10,233 nt of DNA, from NCBI GenBank assembly GCA_021785115.1, contig JAJYGO010000480.1, forward strand, positions 1-10,233, written 5' to 3'. A program made the translations under genes and the position numbers. Of this stretch, positions 1-6,485 are shown one piece after another. The stretch comes from Chloroflexota bacterium (GTDB lineage Bacteria > Chloroflexota > Limnocylindria > Limnocylindrales > CSP1-4). The stretch's first letter is position 1. Each line of letters begins with the position of its first letter. The notes beneath the pieces are model-generated. The model saw nothing but the letters and a program-made list of their open reading frames with translations, searched no databases and was not told the DNA's origin.

Positions 1-253
1 GAGCAGGTCGGGGTCGCGTCGCTCGGCGAGGTCGAGGCGCACGAGGTCGAGCAGGCCGCGCGCGCCCGCTCGTCCGTCGAAAGCGGGGCCACCGTCATGG
101 CACGAGGGTCACACGCGAGCGCGACACTGCGCCATGCGGCGATAGTCCGGGTCTCCGCCGTCAGGTCCAGTCGCCCTTCGGTGCTGCGGCTGGCGGCGTG
201 GTGACCGGGATCTCTTCGACCGCGTGTACGCATACATCCGCCGGTACCACTGA
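1..253 (+). other. Left-edge open stretch, possible decayed gene end
   Basis: No complete gene is recognised here. Plus frame 1 is open from the window edge to a TGA at 199-201, and its first ~100 bases have almost only G or C at third codon positions, as coding DNA would in this genome. The exactly complementary minus frame is equally GC-rich, so the strand is not settled. Plus frame 2 is open from 146 and ends at TGA 251-253 with a coding-like tail reading DRDLFDRVYAYIRRYH. That tail loosely resembles the start of an ECF sigma region 2, but the match is short and the frame stops at once. One reading is a gene 3' end with a frameshift near 146-201; another is that only chance open frames are present. 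A short minus-strand frame entering from the left edge is also possible. Confidence 0.2.
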
Positions 254-402
254 TCGCTCAAGCGCTGGGCGTCTACCAGCTCTCCTCGGGCCGTGCAGGC
301 TCCATCCGACCGGCCTGGTGATGATGAGGTCAGGATCAGCACGGAGGCGCAAGTTCGGTCGCCCGTGGCCTGCCCTTGCGTGGTCGCCGCGGCCTATCGT
401 CC

Positions 403-466
403 GATTCGCACGCCTTGCGCCTCATTCGAGCGCCGACTCGCAAAGACGCCGTACGCCGTGCGAATC
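403..466. repeat. Inverted repeat, 10-bp perfect arms
   Basis: GATTCGCACG at 403-412 is the exact reverse complement of CGTGCGAATC at 457-466. Inside the 44-nt loop a second pairing is possible between TTGCG (415-419) and CGCAA (439-443). An RNA from either strand could fold into a two-tier stem. No known RNA family was recognised. Confidence 0.5.
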
Positions 467-469
467 CGG

Positions 470-515
470 ATGAACCTCGCTCGCCTCGATTCATGAACCT
501 CGCTCGCCTCGATTC
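470..515. repeat. Perfect 23-bp tandem duplication
   Basis: Positions 470-492 and 493-515 are identical 23-bp units, each beginning ATGAACCTCGC and ending CTCGATTC, with no spacer. The unit is not a multiple of three, so a gene reading through would shift frame. This looks like a recent slippage or duplication event immediately upstream of the TTGACA-rich array. Confidence 0.9.
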
Positions 516-539
516 GATTGACATTCTCCGCTGTCAATC
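516..539. promoter_or_regulatory. Dyad GATTGACA-N8-TGTCAATC
   Basis: GATTGACA at 516-523 is mirrored by TGTCAATC at 532-539 across an 8-nt spacer. It uses the same TTGACA/TGTCAA core as the sites nearer dnaG but in the opposite (everted) orientation. It could be an operator, a small hairpin, or back-to-back -35 boxes. Confidence 0.4.
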
Positions 540-613
540 TCGCGTCATTCCGGTGCCAATCTGATGGGTCCCCAACAATCCCTGGTCACCCAAGTGACTG
601 CGGCGGCGCCTTG

Positions 614-628
614 TGTCAAGACTTGACA
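614..628. promoter_or_regulatory. Operator-like palindrome TGTCAAG-A-CTTGACA (copy 1)
   Basis: This is a perfect 15-bp dyad with 7-bp arms and a central A. The same 15 bases recur exactly at 764-778. Single half-sites CTTGACA lie between them at 674-680 and 716-722. Dyads of this size are typical of sites bound by a dimeric repressor; no specific regulator could be assigned. Confidence 0.5.
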
Positions 629-673
629 AGCCACGCGGCGTGCCCGGATGCGTCCGATCTGCATGTCCGGACT

Positions 674-722
674 CTTGACAAGCACCCGCATGGCGCCCGA
701 TTCCGGGCCGTAGCCCTTGACA
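674..722 (+). promoter_or_regulatory. Two CTTGACA half-sites; second is the likely -35 of the dnaG promoter
   Basis: CTTGACA occurs at 674-680 and 716-722. The second contains a consensus -35 (TTGACA, 717-722). Eighteen bases further on is CATCAT (741-746), matching 4 of 6 positions of a -10 box, which puts a start site near 753. That lies just before the long dyad at 760-782 and about 140 bases before the chosen dnaG start. The half-site spacing to copy 1 is 52 bp, and 42 bp between the two half-sites, close to whole helical turns. Confidence 0.4.
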
Positions 723-759
723 ACGCCGCTCCGCGGCGCGCATCATGACCGCCTTCGAT

Positions 760-782
760 GCCGTGTCAAGACTTGACACGGC
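760..782. promoter_or_regulatory. Operator-like palindrome, copy 2, 11-bp perfect arms
   Basis: This dyad has arms GCCGTGTCAAG and its exact complement around a central A, 23 bp in all. Its inner 15 bases match the copy at 614-628. It sits just downstream of the predicted dnaG start point, where a bound protein would block initiation or early elongation. As RNA it would be a stable hairpin in the leader. The upstream-most ATG in the dnaG frame (758) runs into this dyad, which argues against it as the true start. Confidence 0.5.
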
Positions 783-892
783 CCTACGCATGTTCGGGTG
801 GTCGCGCGGCGGGAGCGCGGATCGCCCGGGCCAGGCCGTCGGCGGTCGGAGCTGGTCCGACGGCTCGGGCCGCCGCCCTCACGAGAGGTTCC

Positions 893-2887
893 TTGTCCAC
901 AGGCGTCGTCGCCACCGTCAAGTCGAAGCTCGACATCGTCGAGGTCATCGGCGAGAGCGTCCCCCTCCGGAAGGCGGGCACGACATGGAAGGGGCTGTGC
1001 CCGTTCCACGGTGAGCGCACGCCCTCGTTCGTCGTGACGCCCGCACGGGAGAGCTGGCACTGCTTCGGGTGCGGCCTCGGGGGAGATGTCTTCAGCTTCG
1101 TCATGCAGCGCGAGGGAATCGACTTCCCCGCCGCGCTCCGGCTCCTCGCCGGGCGTGCCGGCGTCGAGCTCGATGAACGGACGACGCGCGAGGACGCCCG
1201 GAAGCGGCGCCTCCGCGAAGTCCTCGAGGCGGCGATCGCCTTCTACCACGCCGTCCTCACCGAATCGCGGCACGGCCACGCCGCGCTCGACTACCTCCGG
1301 GGACGCGGCTTCACCGACGACACGATCGGGACGTACCAGCTCGGCTACGCGCCGGAGGGCTGGGAGACGCTCTCCCGGGCGCTCCGGACGAAGCGGGGCG
1401 CGACAGACGACGAGCTGGAGACGGTCGGCCTCGGGATCCGCGGGCGGCGCGGCGGCGTGTACGACCGCTTCCGAGGCCGGATCATCTTCCCGATCCGCGA
1501 CGCGAGCGGGAACGCGACGGGCCTGGGAGGCCGGATCCTCGAGCACGCAGGCGGTCCGGCGGAGGGAACGCCCGAGCGCGACCGTGGCCCGAAGTACCTG
1601 AACTCGCCGGCCACGCCCCTGTTCGACAAGAGCCGGTCGCTCTACCTCATCGACCGCGCTCGCACGGCGATGCGCAAGACGGGCCGCGCCGTGATCGTCG
1701 AGGGATACACGGATGCGCTGATGGCGCATCAGGCCGGGTTCTCGAACGTCGTGGCAGGGCTCGGGACTGCGCTGACGGCCGCGCAGGTCGAGCTCGTCAC
1801 GCGCTACGCGCCATCGATCGCGCTCGCGTACGACGTCGATCCGGCCGGGCAGAGCGCGGGGACGTTCGGGGCGACCGAGCTGACCGCACTGATCTCGGAG
1901 ATCCAGCAGAGCCGCGCCCCGATCGGACTGACCGAGGTCGGCGTGGTCCGGCTGCCCGAGGGCCTCGACCCGGACGAGGTGATCCGGGACGAGCGAGCGA
2001 CCTGGGAAACGGCGACGGCGGCGCCCCAGCCGATCATGGACTACCTCATCGACTACTTCGCGGCCCGTCACGATCCGCGGACGGTGCCCGGACGCAAGCG
2101 CCTCGTCGAGGCCGTCGCGCCCACGCTGCGGCACATCGGCGATCCGGTCGAGCGGACCGCGTACGTCCAGGCGCTCGCGCGGCGGAGCGGTGTCGACGAG
2201 CGGACGGTCCTCCAGGTCCTCCAGCGTCCCGATTCGTCCCGGCCGGGCGCGGCAGATCCCGGCGCGACGGGACACGGGACCGGACGGTTCACCGCGGACG
2301 CGGTCCTCGCCGCTCGCGAAGGTGGCGATCCGGCGGCCGCGGCGCGGACGATCGATCCGATCGAGCAGGAACTCCTCGGGCTCATGCTGCGCCTGCCGGA
2401 GATCCGGCTCGCGCACGTCGGCCTCCCGGCCGAATCGCTGCTCACGACGCCGGCGCGCGAGCTCTGGCGAGCCCTTCTCATGGCCGACCGGCAGGCGAGG
2501 GAGGCGAATCCGGACGAGTGGGGCGCGCCGCTGGACACGTTCCTGCGCGAACTCGACCCGGAGCTGGGGCTGGTGGCGCGCGGCCTGCTGCTTCGCGACC
2601 GCCCCGAGCTGTCGAGCGACCGGGCCGCGCGAGCGGTCGACCAGTGCCTCATCAACCTCGAGCGCCGTCACGTCGACGAGGAGCTTGACTTCCTTCGCGC
2701 GGACCTGGCGGACCTGGAGTCCCGGCACGCGGCCCCGGCGGACGGTGCCCGCGACCCCGGCGAGCTCGAGGCGCTCCACGACCGAATCAGAACGCTTCAA
2801 CGGGAGCGCGCCGACCTGGATCGCCGGGCGGCCGCTTCCACCATGTTGATACGAACCGACAGGACCGCAGTGGGAGAACCCGCATGA
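893..2887 (+). CDS. dnaG: DNA primase DnaG
   Basis: DnaG makes the short RNA primers for lagging-strand synthesis at the replication fork and docks on the replicative helicase. The frame shows the full family order. A CHC2-type zinc finger has C36, H39, C57 and C60 (CPFH ... CFGCG). The catalytic core has a TOPRIM fold with E270 in VEGYTD, D274, and the metal-binding acidic pair D314/D316 in YDVDPAG. The C-terminal ~200 residues (from [10 protein letters not shown]) look like the helicase-binding domain. Length is 664 residues, slightly above the usual ~600. The TTG at 893 was chosen because homology begins right after it ([12 protein letters not shown]) and GAGAGG lies 4 nt upstream. An in-frame ATG at 758 would add 45 unrelated residues and overlap the palindrome. 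The stop overlaps the rpoD start (ATGA), indicating translational coupling. Function is certain; the exact start is less so. Confidence 0.97.
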   Translation: MSTGVVATVKSKLDIVEVIGESVPLRKAGTTWKGLCPFHGERTPSFVVTPARESWHCFGCGLGGDVFSFVMQREGIDFPAALRLLAGRAGVELDERTTREDARKRRLREVLEAAIAFYHAVLTESRHGHAALDYLRGRGFTDDTIGTYQLGYAPEGWETLSRALRTKRGATDDELETVGLGIRGRRGGVYDRFRGRIIFPIRDASGNATGLGGRILEHAGGPAEGTPERDRGPKYLNSPATPLFDKSRSLYLIDRARTAMRKTGRAVIVEGYTDALMAHQAGFSNVVAGLGTALTAAQVELVTRYAPSIALAYDVDPAGQSAGTFGATELTALISEIQQSRAPIGLTEVGVVRLPEGLDPDEVIRDERATWETATAAPQPIMDYLIDYFAARHDPRTVPGRKRLVEAVAPTLRHIGDPVERTAYVQALARRSGVDERTVLQVLQRPDSSRPGAADPGATGHGTGRFTADAVLAAREGGDPAAAARTIDPIEQELLGLMLRLPEIRLAHVGLPAESLLTTPARELWRALLMADRQAREANPDEWGAPLDTFLRELDPELGLVARGLLLRDRPELSSDRAARAVDQCLINLERRHVDEELDFLRADLADLESRHAAPADGARDPGELEALHDRIRTLQRERADLDRRAAASTMLIRTDRTAVGEPA

Positions 2888-4530
2888 CGATGGACCCGTC
2901 CGACAAGGTGCTCGTCGCCTCCGTGCTGGAGCGCGATCGGCGCCGCCGCGGCATCGACGACGAGGTGTCGCCGAAGGACAGCGACGAAGAGATGGAGGGC
3001 GGTCCGGAGATCGCCGCCGCCGAGCTCGGCGTGGACGTCGCCGTCGACGACGGCGACCGCGGGCCGTGGCAGGAGCCGCCTGCCCAGCTCGAGGAAGAGG
3101 CCGAGGAGCCGACGCCCGAGGAGATCGAGGCGCTGTCGGCCGACATGATCGGCATCGACGACCCGGTCCGGATGTACCTGAAGGAGATCGGCAAGGTGCC
3201 GCTCCTGACGGCGGAGGAAGAGGTCGTCCTCGCCAAGGCGATCGAGCTCGGCGAGCAGATCGCGGAGGAGCCCTGGAAGGGCGTCCTCCAGCTGTTCGAG
3301 TGGACGAAGAACGACACCGAGCGCAAGACGCGGACGCTGCACCCGCAGCACCGCCTGCCCTACGGCCGCGAGTCCGAGCGAATCGTCCGGGCGGCGTTCG
3401 GGCAGGCCGCGGCCGACGAGATGCTGGCGCAGGTCCCGGACCTCCACCTGGTCAAGGCGCAGCGCGAGGCGACCGGGGAGGGGACCAAGGCTCTCCTCAG
3501 GGAGGCCAAGTCGCGCGTCCAGGCATACAACGAGCAGCCAACGGCGGACGCCTTCACCGGCCTGGTCGACTTCGCGTTCGTCTCGGTCCACAACGGCGAC
3601 CTCGACTCGCGCGACAATCCCGGGCTCCGCGCGCTCTACGACTGGTCGCGCGAGGTCGGGCACGACTACCTGCGGCGCTGGATCGAGGCCGGCAACGACT
3701 ACGAGCTCCTGCTCGAGATGGGCTGGGACCCGACCGTGCCGGCCGGCACCAAGCTGCGCGAGCGGCGCGGCGTGCTGGTGCGCATGGGACGCGACGCGCG
3801 CGAGCAGCTGACGAGCGCGAACCTGCGCCTCGTCGTGTCGATCGCGAAGAAGTACATCGGGCGCGGCATGAGCTTCCTGGACCTCATCCAGGAGGGGAAC
3901 ATCGGCCTCATCCGGGCGGTCGAGAAGTTCGACTACGAGAAGGGCTACAAGTTCTCGACCTACGCGACGTGGTGGATCCGGCAGGCGATCACCCGGGCGA
4001 TCGCGGACCAGGCCCGGACGATCCGGATCCCGGTCCACATGGTCGAGACGATCAACCGGCTGATCCGCGTGTCGCGCGGCCTTCTCCAGGAACTGGGACG
4101 CGAGCCGACGGTCGAGGAGATCGCCGACGCGATGTCCAAGGGCCAGGAGATCGTGGTCACACCCGAGAAGGTCCGCGAGATCATCAAGGTCAGCCAGGAG
4201 CCGGTGTCGCTCGAGACGCCGATCGGCGAGGAAGAGGACTCCCACCTGGGCGACTTCATCGAGGACCGCGCGGCTCTGGCACCGGCCGAGGCTGCGTCGC
4301 ACCAGCTGCTCAAGGAGCAGGTGGAGGCGGTGCTCGACTCCCTGACGGGTCGCGAGCGGCGCGTGCTCCAGCTCCGCTTCGGCCTCGAGGATGGGCGAGC
4401 CCGGACCCTCGAGGAGGTCGGCAAGGAGTTCAACGTCACCCGCGAGCGGATCCGCCAGATCGAGGCGAAGGCCCTCCGGAAGCTGCGCCACCCGAGCCGG
4501 TCGCGCAAGCTCAAGGACTACCTGGAGTAG
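2884..4530 (+). CDS. rpoD: Principal RNA polymerase sigma factor RpoD/SigA
   Basis: This is the housekeeping sigma factor that directs RNA polymerase to -35/-10 promoters. An acidic N-terminus (~1-90) precedes region 1.2 ([16 protein letters not shown], from D93). Region 2 follows ([22 protein letters not shown] from N313), with the -10-binding aromatics in [12 protein letters not shown] (W363, W364). Region 3 follows ([11 protein letters not shown]). Region 4 ([15 protein letters not shown] from L487) has the -35-binding helix [20 protein letters not shown] near 518-537. All hallmarks of a primary sigma are intact. Between 1.2 and 2.1 (about residues 126-296) is an insertion of ~170 residues that does not look like standard sigma sequence. 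GGGAG at 2872-2876, 7 nt before ATG 2884, supports this start. The 4-nt overlap with dnaG gives a primase-sigma operon like the classical macromolecular synthesis operon, but without rpsU. Confidence 0.97.
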   Translation: MTMDPSDKVLVASVLERDRRRRGIDDEVSPKDSDEEMEGGPEIAAAELGVDVAVDDGDRGPWQEPPAQLEEEAEEPTPEEIEALSADMIGIDDPVRMYLKEIGKVPLLTAEEEVVLAKAIELGEQIAEEPWKGVLQLFEWTKNDTERKTRTLHPQHRLPYGRESERIVRAAFGQAAADEMLAQVPDLHLVKAQREATGEGTKALLREAKSRVQAYNEQPTADAFTGLVDFAFVSVHNGDLDSRDNPGLRALYDWSREVGHDYLRRWIEAGNDYELLLEMGWDPTVPAGTKLRERRGVLVRMGRDAREQLTSANLRLVVSIAKKYIGRGMSFLDLIQEGNIGLIRAVEKFDYEKGYKFSTYATWWIRQAITRAIADQARTIRIPVHMVETINRLIRVSRGLLQELGREPTVEEIADAMSKGQEIVVTPEKVREIIKVSQEPVSLETPIGEEEDSHLGDFIEDRAALAPAEAASHQLLKEQVEAVLDSLTGRERRVLQLRFGLEDGRARTLEEVGKEFNVTRERIRQIEAKALRKLRHPSRSRKLKDYLE

Positions 4531-4573
4531 CGTGGCCGACCTCGACAGCGGCTCCGGCAACTTCGGCAGGACA

Positions 4574-4605
4574 CGGCCCGGTCTCCCCGACGGGGGGCCG
4601 GGCCG
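4574..4605 (+). terminator. GC-rich hairpin after rpoD
   Basis: Positions 4574-4587 pair with 4592-4605 in a 14-bp stem (two G-U pairs) closed by a 4-nt CGAC loop. The outer arms are CGGCCCGG and CCGGGCCG. It starts 43 nt after the rpoD stop. There is no following T-tract, so it is either a high-GC variant terminator or a 3'-end stabilising stem. Confidence 0.6.
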
Positions 4606-4797
4606 CAATCGCGAGGGAGCGCGCCGGCCGACGGACCGGGCCAGGTCGACGCACGGGGACGGGCCAGCACAGGAAGGCAGGCCGGCGCCGGACGACCGCC
4701 TGACGGAGGCAACCGGGCCGACGCTCGACGGAAGCCGAGCCGTGGACGTCACGCCCCGGGCAGGTCGCGCCGCGCAGGGCTGTTCGAAGTCGTCATC

Positions 4798-4805
4798 GAA
4801 GGGGG
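4798..4805 (+). promoter_or_regulatory. Ribosome binding site for the small membrane protein
   Basis: GAAGGGGG ends 9 nt before the GTG at 4815. A second purine run (AGGAG, 4811-4815) overlaps the start codon itself and is too close to act in the usual way. Confidence 0.5.
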
Positions 4806-4814
4806 TGCGCAGGA

Positions 4815-5126
4815 GTGCCGCTCAACGCCTACGGAGTGCTCGCCACGTTCATGGCCGCGGGCACGATCATCGGATCGACGGTCGGCTGGTTCGTGGGCCC
4901 GCGGCGGTGGACCTCTGCCGTCGTGCCCGTGCTCGCCGCGATCGCGTCCCTCGGGACGTTCGGCCATCGGCTCAGGATCGGGTTCGGACCCACCGTGCCG
5001 CTCTTCGGCTTCGAGGTCCACGCGTTCTCGGACCTCGGGTTCGCCGCGCTGTTCGCGCTCGCCGCTGCCATCGCGCAGCGGACCATTCTCGCGGCACGGG
5101 CCGGTCGGACTACCGCCGGCGGCTGA
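4815..5126 (+). CDS. Small integral membrane protein, unknown function
   Basis: This is a 103-residue protein with no family I recognise. Three hydrophobic stretches are likely membrane helices: about 6-28 (with small-residue GxxxG-like spacing AAGTIIGSTVG), 34-51, and 72-94. A polar/aromatic loop (HRLRIGFGPTVPLFGFEVHA) separates the last two, and the C-terminus is short and basic (ARAGRTTAGG). Third codon positions are strongly G/C, unlike the overlapping frames. The GTG start is backed by an upstream purine-rich site, and the first helix starts immediately, so no separate signal peptide is expected. It lies ~285 bases after rpoD beyond a strong hairpin, so it is probably its own transcription unit. 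Confidence 0.75.
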   Translation: MPLNAYGVLATFMAAGTIIGSTVGWFVGPRRWTSAVVPVLAAIASLGTFGHRLRIGFGPTVPLFGFEVHAFSDLGFAALFALAAAIAQRTILAARAGRTTAGG

Positions 5127-5175
5127 CAGACGGGCACGCGACCACGAGCGCCTGACCGCCACACCGCTAGCTCAC

Positions 5176-5230
5176 CCCGTCACTCGGGCGCCTGGCCGCC
5201 GAGGCCCGATCGAGCCCCGCGGGTGACGGG
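5176..5230 (+). terminator. Stem-loop after the small membrane protein
   Basis: CCCGTCACTCG (5176-5186) pairs with CGGGTGACGGG (5220-5230) over 11 bp with one T-G wobble. The 33-nt interior is very GC-rich and can form further or alternative pairing (TCGGGC 5184-5189 with GCCCGA 5204-5209). It starts about 50 nt after the preceding stop codon. There is no T-tract; terminator or 3' structure is the best guess. Confidence 0.4.
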
Positions 5231-5237
5231 ACCGCCG

Positions 5238-5336
5238 GCGCCCGAACCGGACCACCTGCGCCTGACCGGACACGACCTGCGCCTGACCGGACCGCTGGCA
5301 CCTGACCGAACCACCTGCACCTGACCGGCTCGACCG
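5238..5336. repeat. Degenerate ~20-bp tandem repeat, five units
   Basis: Units begin at 5238, 5258, 5279, 5298 and 5317 and are 19-21 bp long, with the common core GCGCCTGACCGGACCACCT. The later units carry GCACCTGACC. Variable unit length not divisible by three argues against a coding repeat. The function is unknown. Confidence 0.75.
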
Positions 5337-5448
5337 GCCGCGCGACCGCGACCACCTGCGGCCCGCGACCGCCGAGGTCCACCGCCATCGACCGACACGG
5401 TCGATCGTCGGCGAAGTGCTGGTCAATCGCGCGCGAGGCCGGCCGCTG

Positions 5449-5454
5449 GACAAT
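5449..5454 (+). promoter_or_regulatory. Putative -10 box for a leaderless HTH gene transcript
   Basis: GACAAT (4/6 match to TATAAT) lies with its 3' end 6 nt before ATG 5461, so transcription would begin at or next to the A of the start codon. The same hexamer in the same context (GGACAATCG) forms the -10 of the better-supported promoter at the binding-protein gene. No good -35 is seen at 17-18 bp. Confidence 0.35.
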
Positions 5455-5460
5455 CGAGGC

Positions 5461-6114
5461 ATGCCGGCGCGCGAGGACCCGATCGATGCGGCGGCGCGAC
5501 GCGTGCGTGCCGAGGTCGCGGAGGCCGCCCGTGGGTTGCGTGCCGCGCGGGTCGAGCGTGGTCTGAGCCAGTCGGACATCGCGCGAGCGGCCCATGTGTC
5601 CGGAAGCCTCGTGAGTCGCATCGAGCACGGCGAGGTCCCGGGCGTTCCCGCCCCGACGCTCGCGCGCCTGCTCGCGGCAGTCGGGCTCGAGCTCGCCGTC
5701 CGCGTGTACCCCGCGGGAGAGCCGATCCGGGATCGGGCACACCTTGCTTTGCTCGGCCGTTTCCGGGCCGCGATCGGGTCGCGGTGGAGATGGCGGGTGG
5801 AAGTTCCCGTGGCTCCGCATCTCGATCGGAGCGCGTGGGACGCGGTGATGGCGTCGAACGGGGTCCAGGTCGGCGTCGAAGCGGAGACTCGATTGCGCGA
5901 TGTGCAGGCCGTGCAGCGGCGCGTCTCGCTGAAGCAACGCGACTCGGCGTTCGAGTGCGCGGTGCTGGTCCTCGCTGACACTCGGAACAATCGCGGGGTC
6001 GTCCGCGAGTACGCCGACATCCTCGCTGCCGCGTTCCCGACGGCGACCGCTGCCGCTCTTGCCGATCTTCGCGCCGGCAACGCGCCCCGGTCGAACGCCC
6101 TCGTGCTCATCTGA
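5461..6114 (+). CDS. XRE-type helix-turn-helix protein with a C-terminal domain of unknown function
   Basis: This 217-residue protein has two parts. Residues ~26-80 form an XRE/Cro-like DNA-binding domain: LRAARVERGLSQSDIARAAH, then VSGSLVSRIEHGEV as the turn and recognition helix, ending in LARLLAAVGLELAVRV. Residues ~105-217 form a second domain with VGVEAETRLRDVQAVQRRVSLKQRD and VLVLADTRNNRGVV. I recall this pairing from other high-GC bacteria but cannot name the C-terminal family. The D127...E140-A-E142...K158 pattern in an alpha/beta setting is reminiscent of a PD-(D/E)XK nuclease-like fold, but this is inference. ATG 5461 is preferred: homology starts soon after and a -10 box sits just upstream. 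A GTG at 5416 would add 15 residues. It is monocistronic. A DNA-binding regulator or DNA-directed enzyme are both possible. Confidence 0.85.
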   Translation: MPAREDPIDAAARRVRAEVAEAARGLRAARVERGLSQSDIARAAHVSGSLVSRIEHGEVPGVPAPTLARLLAAVGLELAVRVYPAGEPIRDRAHLALLGRFRAAIGSRWRWRVEVPVAPHLDRSAWDAVMASNGVQVGVEAETRLRDVQAVQRRVSLKQRDSAFECAVLVLADTRNNRGVVREYADILAAAFPTATAAALADLRAGNAPRSNALVLI

Positions 6115-6177
6115 GTCGGGGGCCGCCCAGGAGGAAGTGCCGTTGTCCGTTGACGGCCGTCTTCCGTGTGCGGGTGA

Positions 6178-6209
6178 CCGGCGGCGATGGGGAGGCGCGC
6201 GCCCGCCGG
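6178..6209 (+). terminator. Possible terminator hairpin after the HTH gene
   Basis: CCGGCGG (6178-6184) pairs perfectly with CCGCCGG (6203-6209) across an 18-nt loop, starting about 63 nt after the stop. No T-tract follows (TTT only at 6211-6213). The support is weak. Confidence 0.25.
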
Positions 6210-6210
6210 C

Positions 6211-6472
6211 TTTGCATCACGTTCATGCTGGCGACCGATGGGCGAGGCGACTCCGCGGCCGGCATGTCGCCTTCGTGAGTCTGCTGCATGGAATCGCCGT
6301 CGAGCGCGGTCTTCCGGTCGGTCTCGTGAATGGCGTGCACGAATGCGACGCGTATTCCCCGGTCGCGCTCGCCGACATATGGCCGGATGGGGTCAGGGGG
6401 CGGTCGCCTGGTCGGCAGCATGAGTCACGTTCAAGCCCGGGCCGGACTCGTGAGCCTGATTCACAAAGCCGA
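6211..6472. repeat. Five dispersed copies of a ~24-bp degenerate dyad element
   Basis: Copies begin at 6211, 6274, 6325, 6419 and 6449. The derived core is GTGAGTCACGTTCAC, a near-palindrome, followed by a GAAGCCGA-like tail. By hand count each copy matches the 24-bp consensus at 15-19 positions. Clear examples are GTGAGCCTGATTCAC (6450-6464) and GTGAATGGCGTGCAC (6326-6340). The copies are all in the same orientation with irregular spacing (63, 51, 94 and 30 bp). Confidence 0.5.
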
Positions 6473-6485
6473 CGCCGCTCAGGGC

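Larger units (their letters stand above)
254..515. other. Non-coding structured stretch upstream of the dnaG regulatory array
   Basis: No gene is supported here; the frames have mixed third positions and give low-complexity arginine/serine-rich products. The stretch does hold a long-range inverted repeat (403-466) and a perfect tandem duplication (470-515), listed separately. It may be leader or structured intergenic DNA. Confidence 0.4.
4531..4814. other. Intergenic region after rpoD
   Basis: Nothing gene-like was found. A GTG-initiated frame from 4532 reads a low-complexity Gly/Arg/Pro-rich product through the hairpin and was not accepted. The region holds the terminator hairpin and the ribosome binding site of the next gene. 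Confidence 0.5.
5127..5460. other. Intergenic region with stem-loop and tandem repeat
   Basis: No gene is supported. Minus-strand frames through here are arginine/serine-rich shadows. The region contains the stem-loop at 5176-5230, the ~20-bp repeat at 5238-5336, and a putative -10 box at its end. Confidence 0.5.

Noticed and set aside
516..782. CRISPR array interpretation of the repeated TGTCAAG sites
   Set aside because: The repeats are only 7-15 bp, unevenly sized and spaced, and no cas genes are present.
743..2800. Very long minus-strand open frame (685 codons) opposite dnaG
   Set aside because: It mirrors dnaG codons in GC-rich DNA, gives an Arg/Glu/Asp-rich product with no domain, and dnaG itself is unmistakable.
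3066..4703. Plus-strand 545-codon frame overlapping rpoD
   Set aside because: It is an out-of-frame Gly/Arg/Pro-rich translation of rpoD; the sigma frame carries all conserved regions.
2797..4752. Long minus-strand open frame opposite rpoD
   Set aside because: It is a complementary shadow of rpoD with Leu/Arg/Asp-rich low complexity and no recognisable motif.
4391..5155. Plus-strand frame from rpoD through to the small membrane gene
   Set aside because: It runs through the terminator hairpin and overlaps two better genes; the product is low complexity.
5176..5230. tRNA-like fold after the small membrane protein
   Set aside because: No T-arm consensus, no anticodon arm geometry and no acceptor pairing.
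5167..6110. Minus-strand frames opposite the HTH gene and tandem repeat
   Set aside because: Arg/Ser-rich shadows; the plus-strand HTH protein has a clear DNA-binding domain.
6107..6421. Minus-strand 104-codon frame containing HAIHET/QQTHEG-like repeated phrases
   Set aside because: The phrases come from the DNA repeat element and fall in different frames in different copies, so a real protein is unlikely.
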